Shown here piece by piece: positions 50,148 to 58,355 of a stretch of DNA of 64,000 nucleotides (within the stretch, counting starts at the first letter, position 1; every line of letters starts with the position of its first letter). The notes below the pieces were generated by a model, which was not told the DNA's origin, searched no databases, and worked only from the letters and a program-made list of their open reading frames with translations. Both the position numbers and the translations under genes were made by a program. The DNA comes from Roseateles_C aquae (GTDB lineage Bacteria; Pseudomonadota; Gammaproteobacteria; Burkholderiales; Burkholderiaceae_C), in assembly GCF_032337115.1 (NCBI RefSeq), contig NZ_JAVXZY010000013.1, forward strand, positions 62,001-126,000, in the 5' to 3' direction.

Positions 50148-51611
50148 TCAGGCGGTGCCGCCGACGGTCAGACCGTCGATGCGCAGCGTCGGCTGGCCCA
50201 CGCCCACCGGCACGCTCTGGCCTTCCTTGCCACAGACGCCCACCCCAGTGTCCAGGCGCATATCGTTGCCGATCATGCTGACGCGGGTCAGCGCATCCGG
50301 GCCGTTACCGATGATGGTCGCGCCCTTGACCGGGTACTGGATCTTGCCGTCCTCGACCCAGAAGGCTTCGCTCGCCGAGAAGACGAACTTGCCCGATGTG
50401 ATATCCACCTGGCCACCACCGAAGTTGGTCGCGTACAGGCCCTTCTTGATGCTGGCGATGATTTCCTGCGGGTCCTTGTCGCCGCCGAGCATATAGGTGT
50501 TGGTCATCCGCGGCATCGGCAGATGGGCATAACTCTCACGGCGGCCATTGCCGGTCGGCGCGACCTTCATCAGCCGGGCATTCATCGCATCCTGGATATA
50601 GCCCTTCAGGATGCCGTCCTCGATCAGCACATTGCGCTGCGAGGCGCAGCCTTCATCGTCGACGTTGAGCGAGCCGCGGCGATCCGGCAGCGTGCCATCG
50701 TCCAGCACGGTGACGCCCTTGGCGGCCACGCGCTGGCCGATGCGGCCGGCAAAGGTCGACGAGCCCTTGCGGTTGAAGTCGCCTTCCAGGCCGTGACCGA
50801 CCGCCTCGTGCAGCAGCACGCCGGGCCAGCCGGGGCCCAGCACCACAGTCATCTCGCCGGCCGGCGCCGGCCGGGCATCGAGATTGGTCAGCGCGGCGCT
50901 GACGGCCTGCTCGACATAGCTGGCGATCATCTCGTCGCTGAAATAAGCCAGGCCGAAGCGGCCGCCGCCGCCGCCGCTGCCAATCTCGCGGCGGCCATTC
51001 TGCTCGGCAATCACCGTGATCGACAGGCGCACCAGTGGTCGCACATCGGCGGCCAGCGTGCCATCGGCACGGGCAATCAGCACCACATCGTGTTCAGCGG
51101 CCAGGCCCGCCATCACCTGGACGATGCGCGGGTCGCGGGCACGGGCCATGCGCTCGGCGCGTTCCAGCAGCGCCACCTTTTCGGTGCTGTCCAGGCTGGC
51201 GATCGGGTCGGCATCGCCATAGAGCGCGCGGCTGCCGGCCACCGTCGACTCGGAAGGCACCTTGACGCGGCGGCTCTGGCCGGCCGCGGCGATGGTGCGC
51301 ACGGTGCGGGCGGCGTCGAGCAGCGCCGCCTCGGAGATATCGTCGGAGTAGGCAAACGCCGTCTTCTCACCGGCGACCGCTCGAACACCGACGCCCTGGT
51401 CGATGCTGAAGCTGCCGCTCTTGACGATGCCCTCTTCCAGGCTCCAGCCTTCGGCCCGGGTGGTCTGGAAGTAGAGGTCGGCATCGTCGACCCGGTGTTC
51501 GGTGATCAGCCGCAAGGCCTTGGCCAGACTGGCCTCGCTGAGACCAAAGGGTTCCAGCAGTTGAGAACGGGCCGTGGCCAGGCGAGCAAGAGTGGGTTCG
51601 CGCGAAATCAT
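50148..51611 (-). CDS. tldD: TldD metalloprotease
   Basis: 487 aa from ATG 51611. Forms with TldE (PmbA) a protease that degrades unfolded or modified peptides. The Zn motif HEAVGHGLEGDFNRKGSS (HExxxH) is at about residues 260-265. The catalytic C-terminal region (FGGGQVDITSGKFVFSASEA, GNGPDALTRVSMIGNDM) is intact. Cytosolic; pmbA is not in the window. TACAAT 6 nt upstream of the ATG with GAGACA 18 nt further suggests a leaderless mRNA. Confidence 0.93.
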   Translation of the reverse strand: MISREPTLARLATARSQLLEPFGLSEASLAKALRLITEHRVDDADLYFQTTRAEGWSLEEGIVKSGSFSIDQGVGVRAVAGEKTAFAYSDDISEAALLDAARTVRTIAAAGQSRRVKVPSESTVAGSRALYGDADPIASLDSTEKVALLERAERMARARDPRIVQVMAGLAAEHDVVLIARADGTLAADVRPLVRLSITVIAEQNGRREIGSGGGGGRFGLAYFSDEMIASYVEQAVSAALTNLDARPAPAGEMTVVLGPGWPGVLLHEAVGHGLEGDFNRKGSSTFAGRIGQRVAAKGVTVLDDGTLPDRRGSLNVDDEGCASQRNVLIEDGILKGYIQDAMNARLMKVAPTGNGRRESYAHLPMPRMTNTYMLGGDKDPQEIIASIKKGLYATNFGGGQVDITSGKFVFSASEAFWVEDGKIQYPVKGATIIGNGPDALTRVSMIGNDMRLDTGVGVCGKEGQSVPVGVGQPTLRIDGLTVGGTA

Positions 51612-51617
51612 CGGACC

Positions 51618-51647
51618 ATTGTAGGAGTCCGCCGTGCTGACTGTCTC
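51618..51647 (-). promoter_or_regulatory. tldD promoter candidate
   Basis: -10 TACAAT (51618-51623, minus strand) and -35 GAGACA (51642-51647), spacer 18 nt, with the start codon 6 nt after the -10. Confidence 0.6.
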
Positions 51648-51667
51648 AGCCACCGTGCGTGGGGTTT

Positions 51668-52546
51668 TCAGGGGGCTGACCAGGCCTCGGCGATGGTGTC
51701 GAAGACCAGGCGCAGCCGGGGCGTGTCGCGCAGTTCGCGATGGGCGGTCAACCACAGCGGCAAAGGGGGGATCGGCAGCTCTGGCAGCACCTGGACCAGC
51801 TCAGGGTCGCGTGCCGCCAGCGCCACCAGGCCCACGCCCAGCCCCAGCCCGGCACGCAAGGCTTCCCACAACACCGTCTGCTGATCGCAGCGCAGCGCAA
51901 AGAAGCTGGGCTCAACGGCGAAGCCCGCTGCCGCGAAACCACGCAGGAGCTGGTCGGAGCGGTCATAGCCCAGCCATTCATGCGCGGCCATGGTCTCGCG
52001 GGTCGGCATGCCGCGCCGCTGCAGATAGCGGCGGTGGGCGAACACGCCCAGCGGCCAATCGGCCAGCTTGCGCGCGACCAACATGCCCTGGGTCGGCCTG
52101 ACCATGCGCAGCGCGATATCGGCACTGCGCTCCAGCAGGTTTTCGACCTCGTTGCTTGCCACCAGCTCGATCTGTATCTCCGGATGAGCCAGGCGCAGGC
52201 GCAGCAGCAGCTCGGGCAGGAAATAAGCGCTGACGACTTCGCTCGCGGTCAGGCGCACGGTGCCGGCCAACTGCTGCTCGCGGGCCGCCAGGGCCAGGGC
52301 CAGGTCTTGCGCGCCTTCACGCATACGCCGGGCAGCCGGCAACAGGGCACGGCCCGCTGCCGTGAGGCTCATGCCACGTGGATGACGCTCGAACAAGAGC
52401 TGCCCGGTTAGGCTCTCCAGCCTGGCCAACTGGCGGCTCAGGCTGGGCTGGCTGAGCCCCAGCAGCGGCGCTGCCTGGCTCAGCGAGCCGGACTCGGCCA
52501 GCACCAGAAAGCCCTGCAGCAGGGACCAGTCCAGCGGTGTAGCCAT
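51668..52546 (-). CDS. LysR-family transcriptional regulator
   Basis: 292 aa from ATG 52546. N-terminal winged helix-turn-helix (LLQGFLVLAESGSLSQAAPLLGLSQPSLSRQLARLESLTG in overlapping parts) and a periplasmic-binding-like effector domain. Divergent from a small hydrophobic gene and an NAD-dependent epimerase-like gene, which is the usual LysR target arrangement. Effector unknown. Confidence 0.9.
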   Translation of the reverse strand: MATPLDWSLLQGFLVLAESGSLSQAAPLLGLSQPSLSRQLARLESLTGQLLFERHPRGMSLTAAGRALLPAARRMREGAQDLALALAAREQQLAGTVRLTASEVVSAYFLPELLLRLRLAHPEIQIELVASNEVENLLERSADIALRMVRPTQGMLVARKLADWPLGVFAHRRYLQRRGMPTRETMAAHEWLGYDRSDQLLRGFAAAGFAVEPSFFALRCDQQTVLWEALRAGLGLGVGLVALAARDPELVQVLPELPIPPLPLWLTAHRELRDTPRLRLVFDTIAEAWSAP

Positions 52547-52693
52547 GGTCAGTTTCGATCCATTCAGAGAGTGCGCTGGGGCGGAGCTCGCCCAGCAATT
52601 CATTTTTGCATAGCAGCACTACAGATCCAAACATTCCGAAAACGACTTGCAGCGCTCACACTGACAGCCATTGCAAACGCTGCCCAGTCACCC
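52547..52693. promoter_or_regulatory. Divergent LysR control region
   Basis: 147 bp between the lysR-type gene and the Mpo1-like gene. It is expected to hold LysR binding sites of the T-N11-A type; the AT-richer block around 52600-52640 is a candidate. I could not define a single box with confidence. Confidence 0.4.
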
Positions 52694-53047
52694 ATGCTGA
52701 TCGATCTGCTACGCCACCAACAGCGTCACTACGCCCGCTTCCACCGTGATCGCAACAACCTGCGTCTGCATCTGTGCACCGTGCCGGTCTTTCAGGCTGG
52801 GCATCTGATGTTGATGCTGGCACCTGCCCTCGGGCCGTTCTGGCTGGCACCAATCGGCCTGGGAATGATGATGTTGGCATTGGCACTGCAGCGTCGCGGC
52901 CATGCGCTGGAGGTCGAGGCAGTGGAACCCTTCCGTGGCCCTGTCAATGCGGTGCTGCGCATCTGCTTTGAACAATGGCTGAGCTTTCCGCGCTTTGCGC
53001 TGACCGGCGGCTGGCGACTGGCCTTCCAGGCCCCCTCTAGAAAGTGA
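52694..53047 (+). CDS. Mpo1/YGL010W-like small membrane protein
   Basis: 117 aa from ATG 52694. Helical protein with YARFHRDRNNLRLHLCTVPVFQAGH (in part) and GHALEVEAVEPFRGPVNAVLR. The spaced His/Asn pattern resembles the Mpo1-like (DUF962) family, whose yeast member is a 2-hydroxy fatty acid dioxygenase. Two hydrophobic helices suggest the inner membrane. Its stop overlaps the next gene's upstream GTG. Function here is an inference from the family. Confidence 0.6.
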   Translation: MLIDLLRHQQRHYARFHRDRNNLRLHLCTVPVFQAGHLMLMLAPALGPFWLAPIGLGMMMLALALQRRGHALEVEAVEPFRGPVNAVLRICFEQWLSFPRFALTGGWRLAFQAPSRK

Positions 53048-53052
53048 CAGAC

Positions 53053-54042
53053 ATGAGCGAGACTGTTTTGATCCTTGGCGCCGCAGGGCGGCTCGGCCGC
53101 GAACTCTGCCTGGCCTTCTCCGGCGCCGGCTGGCGAACGTTGGCGCACAGCCGCAAGCCCTTGCCGGCGGAATTGCTGGCGCTGCCGGGCCTGCAGGCGG
53201 TCAGCGCCGATGCCCTCGATGTGAACACCTTGCTGGGCGAGGTGCGTGCCGCTGGCGGGGCTGGCGTGGTGATCAATGCGCTGAATCCGCCCTACACCCA
53301 GTGGCATCGGCTGGCGCTGCCGCTGGCCAGCGCCGCGCAAGACCTGGCCCTGGGGCTGGATGCCCTGCTGGTGTTGCCGGGCAATGTCTACAACTTCGGC
53401 AGCACGCTGCCACCGCTGCTGCGACGCAATAGCGCCGAGCACGGTGACCACGACAAGGCGCGCATCCGCATCGCCATTGAGGCGCAGATGGCCGCAGCCG
53501 ACAAGCAGGGCCTGGATTCCGTGGTGCTGCGCGCGGGCGACTTCTTTGGCGGCGCGGGCAGAGGCTCATGGTTCGACCTCGCCATCGCCAGCCGACTTGC
53601 CAAGGGAGAGATGGTCTACCCCGGCTCGCTGGATCGCATCCATGCCTGGGCCTATCTGCCGGACCTGGCCCAGGCCTTTGTCCGCGTCGCCAGCCAGCGC
53701 GAGCGCCTGTATGGACACAGCCGGCTGCACTTCGCCGGCCACGCGGTCGAGGGTCAGGTCTTGCTGGACTGTTTGAATGCCTTGTGTGCACGGCCGCTGC
53801 GCGCCGCCAGCCTGCCCTGGGGCCTGATCAGGTTGGGGGCGCCGCTGGTGCCGAGCTGGCGGGCCATCGTCGAGATGCGCTACCTCTGGGAGCGCCCGCA
53901 TCAGCTCGACGACAGCGACCTGCGCCAGCTGATCGGCCCGCCGCCGCGCACGGCCTTGGCGACGGCGCTACGGCAATCGCTGCAACAGCTCGGCTTGGGC
54001 GAACTGCTGCGCGACGGGCCCGCCATGCTGCAAGCCGCTTGA
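53053..54042 (+). CDS. NAD(P)-dependent epimerase/dehydratase family protein
   Basis: 329 aa from ATG 53053 (GTG 53044 also possible). Extended SDR: nucleotide-binding GAAGRLGRELCLAFS near the N-terminus, VVINALNPPYTQWHRLALPL, then LVLPGNVYNFG with the YxxxK-type region altered, and RAGDFFGGAGRGSWFD. Together with the Mpo1-like gene it forms a probable two-gene operon under the divergent LysR regulator. Substrate unknown. Confidence 0.85.
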   Translation: MSETVLILGAAGRLGRELCLAFSGAGWRTLAHSRKPLPAELLALPGLQAVSADALDVNTLLGEVRAAGGAGVVINALNPPYTQWHRLALPLASAAQDLALGLDALLVLPGNVYNFGSTLPPLLRRNSAEHGDHDKARIRIAIEAQMAAADKQGLDSVVLRAGDFFGGAGRGSWFDLAIASRLAKGEMVYPGSLDRIHAWAYLPDLAQAFVRVASQRERLYGHSRLHFAGHAVEGQVLLDCLNALCARPLRAASLPWGLIRLGAPLVPSWRAIVEMRYLWERPHQLDDSDLRQLIGPPPRTALATALRQSLQQLGLGELLRDGPAMLQAA

Positions 54043-54150
54043 CCATGCCGACACGATTCTTTACAGCACCACGGTCGTCACGGCCAGCACTGCCCGCGTT
54101 GTACCGGCAAGCCTGCACGGGCGGGCCGTTTCAGCCAACAAGGAGTCAGC

Positions 54151-54498
54151 ATGACACGCAGCCACCAGATGATCGTCGCCCTCAGCCTCAGCGCCCTCAG
54201 TGCGCTTAGCTTTGCACAGACGCCCCCATCGCCGCAAATGCCGCGCGTCGACCAGCGTGAAGCGAACCAACAGGCACGCATCGCTCAGGGCGCTGCCTCT
54301 GGCAGCCTGACCGGCAAGGAAACCCTGCGCCTGGAACGTGAGCAGGCCGCCATCAACAACAGCGAAGCCAAGGCCAAGGCCGATGGCGTGGTCACCGCCC
54401 ATGAGCGCCGCAAGCTGCACCGGATGCAGGATGCCGCCAGCAGGGACATCCATCACGCCAAGCACAACGCCAAGATGGCCAGCACCCCCGGCCAGTGA
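54151..54498 (+). CDS. Small exported protein of unknown function
   Basis: 115 aa with AAGGAG 6 nt before the ATG. Signal peptide (MTRSHQMIVALSLSALSALSFAQ). The mature part is Arg/Lys/Gln/Ala-rich, helical, with VDQREANQQARIAQGAASG and a repeated ERRKLHRMQDAA-type pattern. Similar small periplasmic proteins occur in betaproteobacteria but I know no function. Convergent with rsmI. Confidence 0.75.
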   Translation: MTRSHQMIVALSLSALSALSFAQTPPSPQMPRVDQREANQQARIAQGAASGSLTGKETLRLEREQAAINNSEAKAKADGVVTAHERRKLHRMQDAASRDIHHAKHNAKMASTPGQ

Positions 54499-54517
54499 GC
54501 CGCCTTGACCGCGAGGC

Positions 54518-55429
54518 TCAGTCCTCGCGGGCCTTCTTCCAGGCCAGGCCGAGTTCGTACAGCTTGTTGCGCGAGGCGCCGCTGATTTCGGCGGCCAGCG
54601 CCACCGCCTGCTTCAGTGGCAGCTCGGCGGCCAGCAGTTTCAGCACCCGCTGCGCCTCGGCCGGCACTTCCTCGTCGATGGCGGCAACGGCCTGGGCATG
54701 AAGCACCAGCACGAACTCCCCCCTCTCCCGTTGCGCATCGGCGGCCAGCCAGGCCGGCAGCTCACCGGCCGGCGCGGTGTGGACGGTCTCGAACTGCTTG
54801 GTCAATTCGCGGCAGACGCTGACCTTCTGCGCCGGCGCCAGTTCGGCCAGCAGATCGATCAAGGCGACGATGCGATGCGGGGCTTCGAACAAGACCTGGC
54901 TGTAGGGCGCGCCCAGCAAGGCCTGCAGCGCCGCGCGACGCTCCTGGCCCTTGGCCGGCAGAAAGCCAACAAAGCGAAAACCCTGCGCCTGCGCGTCGCC
55001 GGCAGTGCTCAGCGCCGTGACGGCCGCGCTGGCCCCAGGCAGCGGCAGCACGCGCAGGCCGGCCGCCTGCACCGCCGCCACCAGCACCGCGCCGGGATCG
55101 GAGACCGCCGGCGTGCCGGCATCGCTGACATACGCGATCCGCTCGCCGGCCTGCAGGCGCTGCACCAGCTGTGCCGCGGCCTCATGCTCGTTGTGCTGAT
55201 GCAGGCTGATGAAGGGCTTGTGCAGGCCGAGATGACGCAAGAGCCCGGCGGTGACACGCGTGTCCTCACAGGCCACCGCATCGACCAGGCTCAGCGCCTG
55301 GATGGCGCGCAGGCTGATATCGGCCAGGTTGCCGATCGGCGTGGCCACCACATACAGCGTCGCTTTGGGATACTGCTGGGTACCCGCCGCAGCGGCAGCG
55401 GCCTGCAGCAGCAGGGAGGCATCGATGTT
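54518..55429 (-). CDS. rsmI: RsmI, 16S rRNA 2'-O-methyltransferase (C1402)
   Basis: 303 aa if TTG 55429 is the start, which has GGGGAG 6 nt upstream; an ATG at 55498 has no Shine-Dalgarno and would extend into yraN. SAM-dependent tetrapyrrole-methylase fold: YPKATLYVVATPIGNLADISLRA, EDTRVTAGLLRHLGL, YVSDAGTPAVSDPGAVLV, EAPHRIVALI, CRELTKQFETV. Head-to-head with yraN, with which its 5' end overlaps. First gene of the conserved rsmI/yraN/diaA/dolP neighbourhood. Confidence 0.9.
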   Translation of the reverse strand, partial: NIDASLLLQAAAAAAGTQQYPKATLYVVATPIGNLADISLRAIQALSLVDAVACEDTRVTAGLLRHLGLHKPFISLHQHNEHEAAAQLVQRLQAGERIAYVSDAGTPAVSDPGAVLVAAVQAAGLRVLPLPGASAAVTALSTAGDAQAQGFRFVGFLPAKGQERRAALQALLGAPYSQVLFEAPHRIVALIDLLAELAPAQKVSVCRELTKQFETVHTAPAGELPAWLAADAQRERGEFVLVLHAQAVAAIDEEVPAEAQRVLKLLAAELPLKQAVALAAEISGASRNKLYELGLAWKKARED

Positions 55430-55895
55430 CAAGTGGGGCTCCCCAAAAAAGCGCGAGATCAACAGCCCAGCGGCGGGCGGTGGCGGCAGCGATGGCATCG
55501 AGACGCCGGCTCGACGTCGGCCACGCAATACCAAGGCGCTGGGCGACCAGGCCGAGCTGCGCGCACTGCGTTATCTGCAGGCCCGCGGCTTGACGCTGGT
55601 GGAGCGCAATTATCGGGTCGCCGCCGGGCCGCATGCGCGAGGTGGCGAGATCGACTTGATCATGCGCGATCGCGATGGCACGCTGGTCTTTGTCGAGGTG
55701 CGCGGCCGGCGTGCTGGCAGCCATGGTGGCGCCGCGGCCAGCGTGACTTCAGCCAAGCAGCAGCGGCTGGTCTACGCTGCCCAGCACTATCTGCTGCGCT
55801 TCAACCAGGCGCCGCCCTGCCGCTTCGATGTGATCGCACTGGACGAGGACAAGATCGAATGGCTCAGCGCCGCATTCGATGCCGGCCCCCAGTGA
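55425..55895 (+). CDS. yraN: YraN family protein (UPF0102)
   Basis: 156 aa from ATG 55425 with GGAGG 5 nt upstream. Restriction-endonuclease-like fold: GDQAELRALRYLQARGLTLVERNYR, GGEIDLIMRDRDGTLVFVEVRGR (core D-x(n)-E-x-K-like residues), KQQRLVYAAQHYLLR and FDVIALD. Function unresolved in all bacteria. The N-terminal 35 residues are specific to this lineage and overlap the 5' end of rsmI. Confidence 0.88.
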   Translation: MFKWGSPKKREINSPAAGGGGSDGIETPARRRPRNTKALGDQAELRALRYLQARGLTLVERNYRVAAGPHARGGEIDLIMRDRDGTLVFVEVRGRRAGSHGGAAASVTSAKQQRLVYAAQHYLLRFNQAPPCRFDVIALDEDKIEWLSAAFDAGPQ

Positions 55896-55937
55896 TGTCC
55901 ATCGGCGCCGCAGCCGCGCCCCTTATGATCCGCCCTC

Positions 55938-56522
55938 ATGCTTGAACAACGCATACAACAACAATTCTTCGAGAGTGCCGATCTGCAATACCAGGTCGCC
56001 GAAAGCCTCTCGCGCCCGATCTCCGACGCCGCGCAAATGCTGGTCGAGGCCATTACCGCGGGCGGCCGTGTGCTCTGCGCCGGCCTGGGCCTGGCCGAGC
56101 TCGATGCGCGCTATCTTGCCGCCCAGCTGATGGGGCGCTTCGAGCAGGACAGGCCAGGCCTGGCCGCACTGCACCTCGATGGTCGTGTCCAACAAGGCAG
56201 CGGCAGCATCGATGTCGCCGCAGCGCTGGCGCGCCAGGTTCAGACGCTGGGCCATCCCGGCGATCTGCTGCTCTTGCTGGATGCCTATGCCGGCAGCGAG
56301 CAGCAACTGCCGACGGTGCTGGACGCCGCGCGTGGTCAGGACATGAGTGTCATCCTGCTCAGCGGCAGCCAGGACGAAGCACTGCGCGCGGCGCTGCTGG
56401 ACACCGACATCCAGATCCGCATCCCGCACAGCCGCGGCGCCCGCGTGGCCGAGGCCTTCCGCCTGGTGTCCCACTGCCTTTGTGATGCCATCGATGTGCA
56501 ACTGCTGGGTGCGGCCGAGTAA
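55938..56522 (+). CDS. diaA: DiaA-like SIS-domain protein (phosphoheptose isomerase family)
   Basis: 194 aa. Matches the position of diaA (yraO) between yraN and dolP, where DiaA stimulates DnaA assembly at oriC. SIS fold segments are present: YQVAESLSRPISDAAQMLVEAITAGGRVLCAGLG, LMGRFEQDRPGLAALHLDG, ILLSGSQDEALRAALLDTDIQIRIPHSRGARVAEAF. The usual GNGGSAAxAQH loop is replaced by LCAGLGLAELDARYLAAQL, so a sugar-phosphate-binding role is unlikely. TATGAT lies 8 nt before the ATG. Confidence 0.8.
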   Translation: MLEQRIQQQFFESADLQYQVAESLSRPISDAAQMLVEAITAGGRVLCAGLGLAELDARYLAAQLMGRFEQDRPGLAALHLDGRVQQGSGSIDVAAALARQVQTLGHPGDLLLLLDAYAGSEQQLPTVLDAARGQDMSVILLSGSQDEALRAALLDTDIQIRIPHSRGARVAEAFRLVSHCLCDAIDVQLLGAAE

Positions 56523-56567
56523 GGCTGCAAGCAGCGCCTCCCCTGTGATTCCTTTCCCGAGAACGCC

Positions 56568-57200
56568 ATGAGTTCAAAAGCCCTGTTTCGTCTGGCCCGC
56601 CGGGGCACCTTGATCGCTGCCCTGGCCGCGCTGTGCAGCGCCTGCGCCCCGCTGATCATGGGAGGCGCGATGGTGGGCGGCGCCCTGGTCGCCACCGACC
56701 GCCGCACCTCCGGCACCCAGCTGGAAGACCAGGGCATCGAGATGAAGGTGTCCAAGCAGCTGCGCGAGCAGCTGGGCGACAAGCTGCACTTCAATGTGAA
56801 CAGCTACAACCGCTTTGTGCTGCTGACCGGTGAAGCCGATACCGACGCCGACCGCGCCGCGGCCGAGCGCATTGCCAGCCAGGTGGAAAACGTCAACCGC
56901 GTCGCCAACGAGATCGCCGTCACCTTCAAGAGCTCGCTGAGCGGGCGCTCCAACGATGTGCTGATCGCCACCAAGGTCAAGGCCAGCCTGGTTGATGCCC
57001 GCGACCTGATCTCGAATGCCTTCTACGTCGTCGTCGAGCGCGGCCAGGTCTATCTGATGGGCCGCGTGACCGAGCGCGAAGCCCACCGCGCCAGCGAGAT
57101 TGCCCGCGGCGTGGCCGGCGTGCAGAAGGTGGTGCGCATGTTCGAGATCATCTCGGAAGAAGAGCTGGCGCGGATTACGCCGAAGCCAGCGAAGCAATGA
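56568..57200 (+). CDS. dolP: DolP-like BON-domain lipoprotein
   Basis: 210 aa. Signal peptide and lipobox LCSAC, then two BON domains (about residues 55-125, VSKQLREQLGDKLHFNVNSYNRFVLLTGE in part, and 130-200, LIATKVKASLVDARDLISNAFYVVVERGQVYLMG in part) ending SEEELARI. DolP in E. coli binds anionic lipids at the outer membrane and affects BAM. Follows diaA, the conserved neighbourhood. The stop codon lies at the first base of a tandem structured repeat. Confidence 0.9.
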   Translation: MSSKALFRLARRGTLIAALAALCSACAPLIMGGAMVGGALVATDRRTSGTQLEDQGIEMKVSKQLREQLGDKLHFNVNSYNRFVLLTGEADTDADRAAAERIASQVENVNRVANEIAVTFKSSLSGRSNDVLIATKVKASLVDARDLISNAFYVVVERGQVYLMGRVTEREAHRASEIARGVAGVQKVVRMFEIISEEELARITPKPAKQ

Positions 57201-57390
57201 GCCCCTCGCCCACGGCCTGCAGCCGTGGGCGGTCCCCCGAGGGGACGCCGATACGGTCGCGGAAACCCGCGACAGTACATCGGCTCAGGCCACAGCATGC
57301 ATGAGCCCCTCGCATGCAGCGTGCGCCGCATGCGATCCCCCGAGGGGATGCCCACGCTGCGGCGGCTTTCCGCCACAGCCTGGGCTCAGG
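57197..57390. repeat. Tandem structured repeat, two ~93-bp copies with covarying hairpins
   Basis: Copy 1 at 57197-57289 and copy 2 at 57301-57390. Each begins ATGAGCCCCTCGC and ends CTCAGG and forms two hairpins. Outer arms CCCCTCG/CGAGGGG are identical in both (57202-57208/57238-57244 and 57306-57312/57341-57347). Inner arms differ but stay paired: CCCACGGC/GCCGTGGG in copy 1 versus CGCATGC/GCATGCG in copy 2. The second hairpin is GCCGAT/ATCGGC with GTCGCGG/CCGCGAC in copy 1 versus GCCCA/TGGGC with GGCGG/CCGCC in copy 2. REP-like intergenic elements. Confidence 0.85.
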
Positions 57391-57447
57391 CCGCCCTTGG
57401 GAGCGGCCCGGCGGGCTGCCTGATGCCCAACTCTCCTTGGTGTGCGA

Positions 57448-58350
57448 TCAGCGCAAGCGCTTGATCAGGCTGGAGGTGTCGAGCCGGTTGCCGCCGAGGG
57501 CCTGGACGTCGGCATAGAACTGGTCGACGAGGGCGGTCAGCGGCAGGCGGGCACCGTTGCGGCGGGCTTCGTCGAGCACCAGGCCGAGGTCCTTGCGCAT
57601 CCAGTCGACGGCGAAACCGAAGTTGAACTGGTCGTCGACCATGGTCTTGCCGCGGTTGTCCATTTGCCAGCTTTGTGCGGCGCCTTTGCCGATCACCTCG
57701 AGCACCTGCTTCATGTCCAGGCCCGCCTTGTCGCCAAAGGCGATTGCCTCGGCCAGGCCTTGGACGATGCCGGCGATGCAGATCTGGTTGACCATCTTGG
57801 CCAACTGACCGGCACCGGAATTGCCAACGTGGGTGACGGCCTTGGCCATGCACAGCGCCACCGGCTGGATCTGCGCGAAGGGGGCCGCGTCGCCACCGCA
57901 CATCACCGTCAGCGCTCCATTGACGGCGCCGGCCTGCCCGCCCGAGACCGGCGCGTCGACAAAGTGCAGCCCAAGACGCTGCGCTTCGCCATGCAGCTCG
58001 CGCGCCACCTCGGCCGAGGCGGTGGTGTGATCAACAAACACCGCACCGGCCTTCATGCCGGCAAAGGCACCGTTCTCACCGAGCACCACCGAGCGCAGGT
58101 CGTCATCGTTGCCAACGCAGGCAAAGACGATCTCAGCCCCGGCCGCCGCCTCGCGGGGCGTCGCCGCCGCGCTGCCGCCAAACTCGGCCACCCAGGCCGC
58201 CGCCTTGGCCGGCGTGCGGTTGTAGACGGTGACCTGGTGCCCGGCACGGGCCAGATGACCGGCCATCGGCAGGCCCATCACGCCCAGGCCCAGAAAGGCG
58301 ACCCGGCGCGGCGTTTGCGGCTCGTAGCTGCGGCTGTTGATGCTGCTCAT
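57448..58350 (-). CDS. NAD(P)-dependent oxidoreductase, 3-hydroxyisobutyrate dehydrogenase family
   Basis: 300 aa. N-terminal Rossmann GLGVMGLPMAGHLARAGH, substrate/catalytic motif DAPVSGGQAGAVNGALTVMCGG, catalytic Lys in GAGQLAKMVNQICIAGIVQGLAEA (in part) and the C-terminal helical domain KDLGLVLDEAR. Could be tartronate semialdehyde reductase (GlxR/GarR) or a 3-hydroxyisobutyrate dehydrogenase; the name cannot be fixed from sequence alone. Ends 6 nt before the pilU stop region, on the same strand. Confidence 0.88.
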   Translation of the reverse strand: MSSINSRSYEPQTPRRVAFLGLGVMGLPMAGHLARAGHQVTVYNRTPAKAAAWVAEFGGSAAATPREAAAGAEIVFACVGNDDDLRSVVLGENGAFAGMKAGAVFVDHTTASAEVARELHGEAQRLGLHFVDAPVSGGQAGAVNGALTVMCGGDAAPFAQIQPVALCMAKAVTHVGNSGAGQLAKMVNQICIAGIVQGLAEAIAFGDKAGLDMKQVLEVIGKGAAQSWQMDNRGKTMVDDQFNFGFAVDWMRKDLGLVLDEARRNGARLPLTALVDQFYADVQALGGNRLDTSSLIKRLR

Positions 58351-58355
58351 GGTGT

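Noticed and set aside
52656..52886. Minus-strand frame opposite the Mpo1-like gene
   Set aside because: No Shine-Dalgarno, no homology pattern and opposite to a plus-strand gene with clear hydrophobic and His motifs.
57225..57517. Short open frames across the tandem repeats after dolP
   Set aside because: They arise from the GC-rich hairpin repeats and have no protein features.
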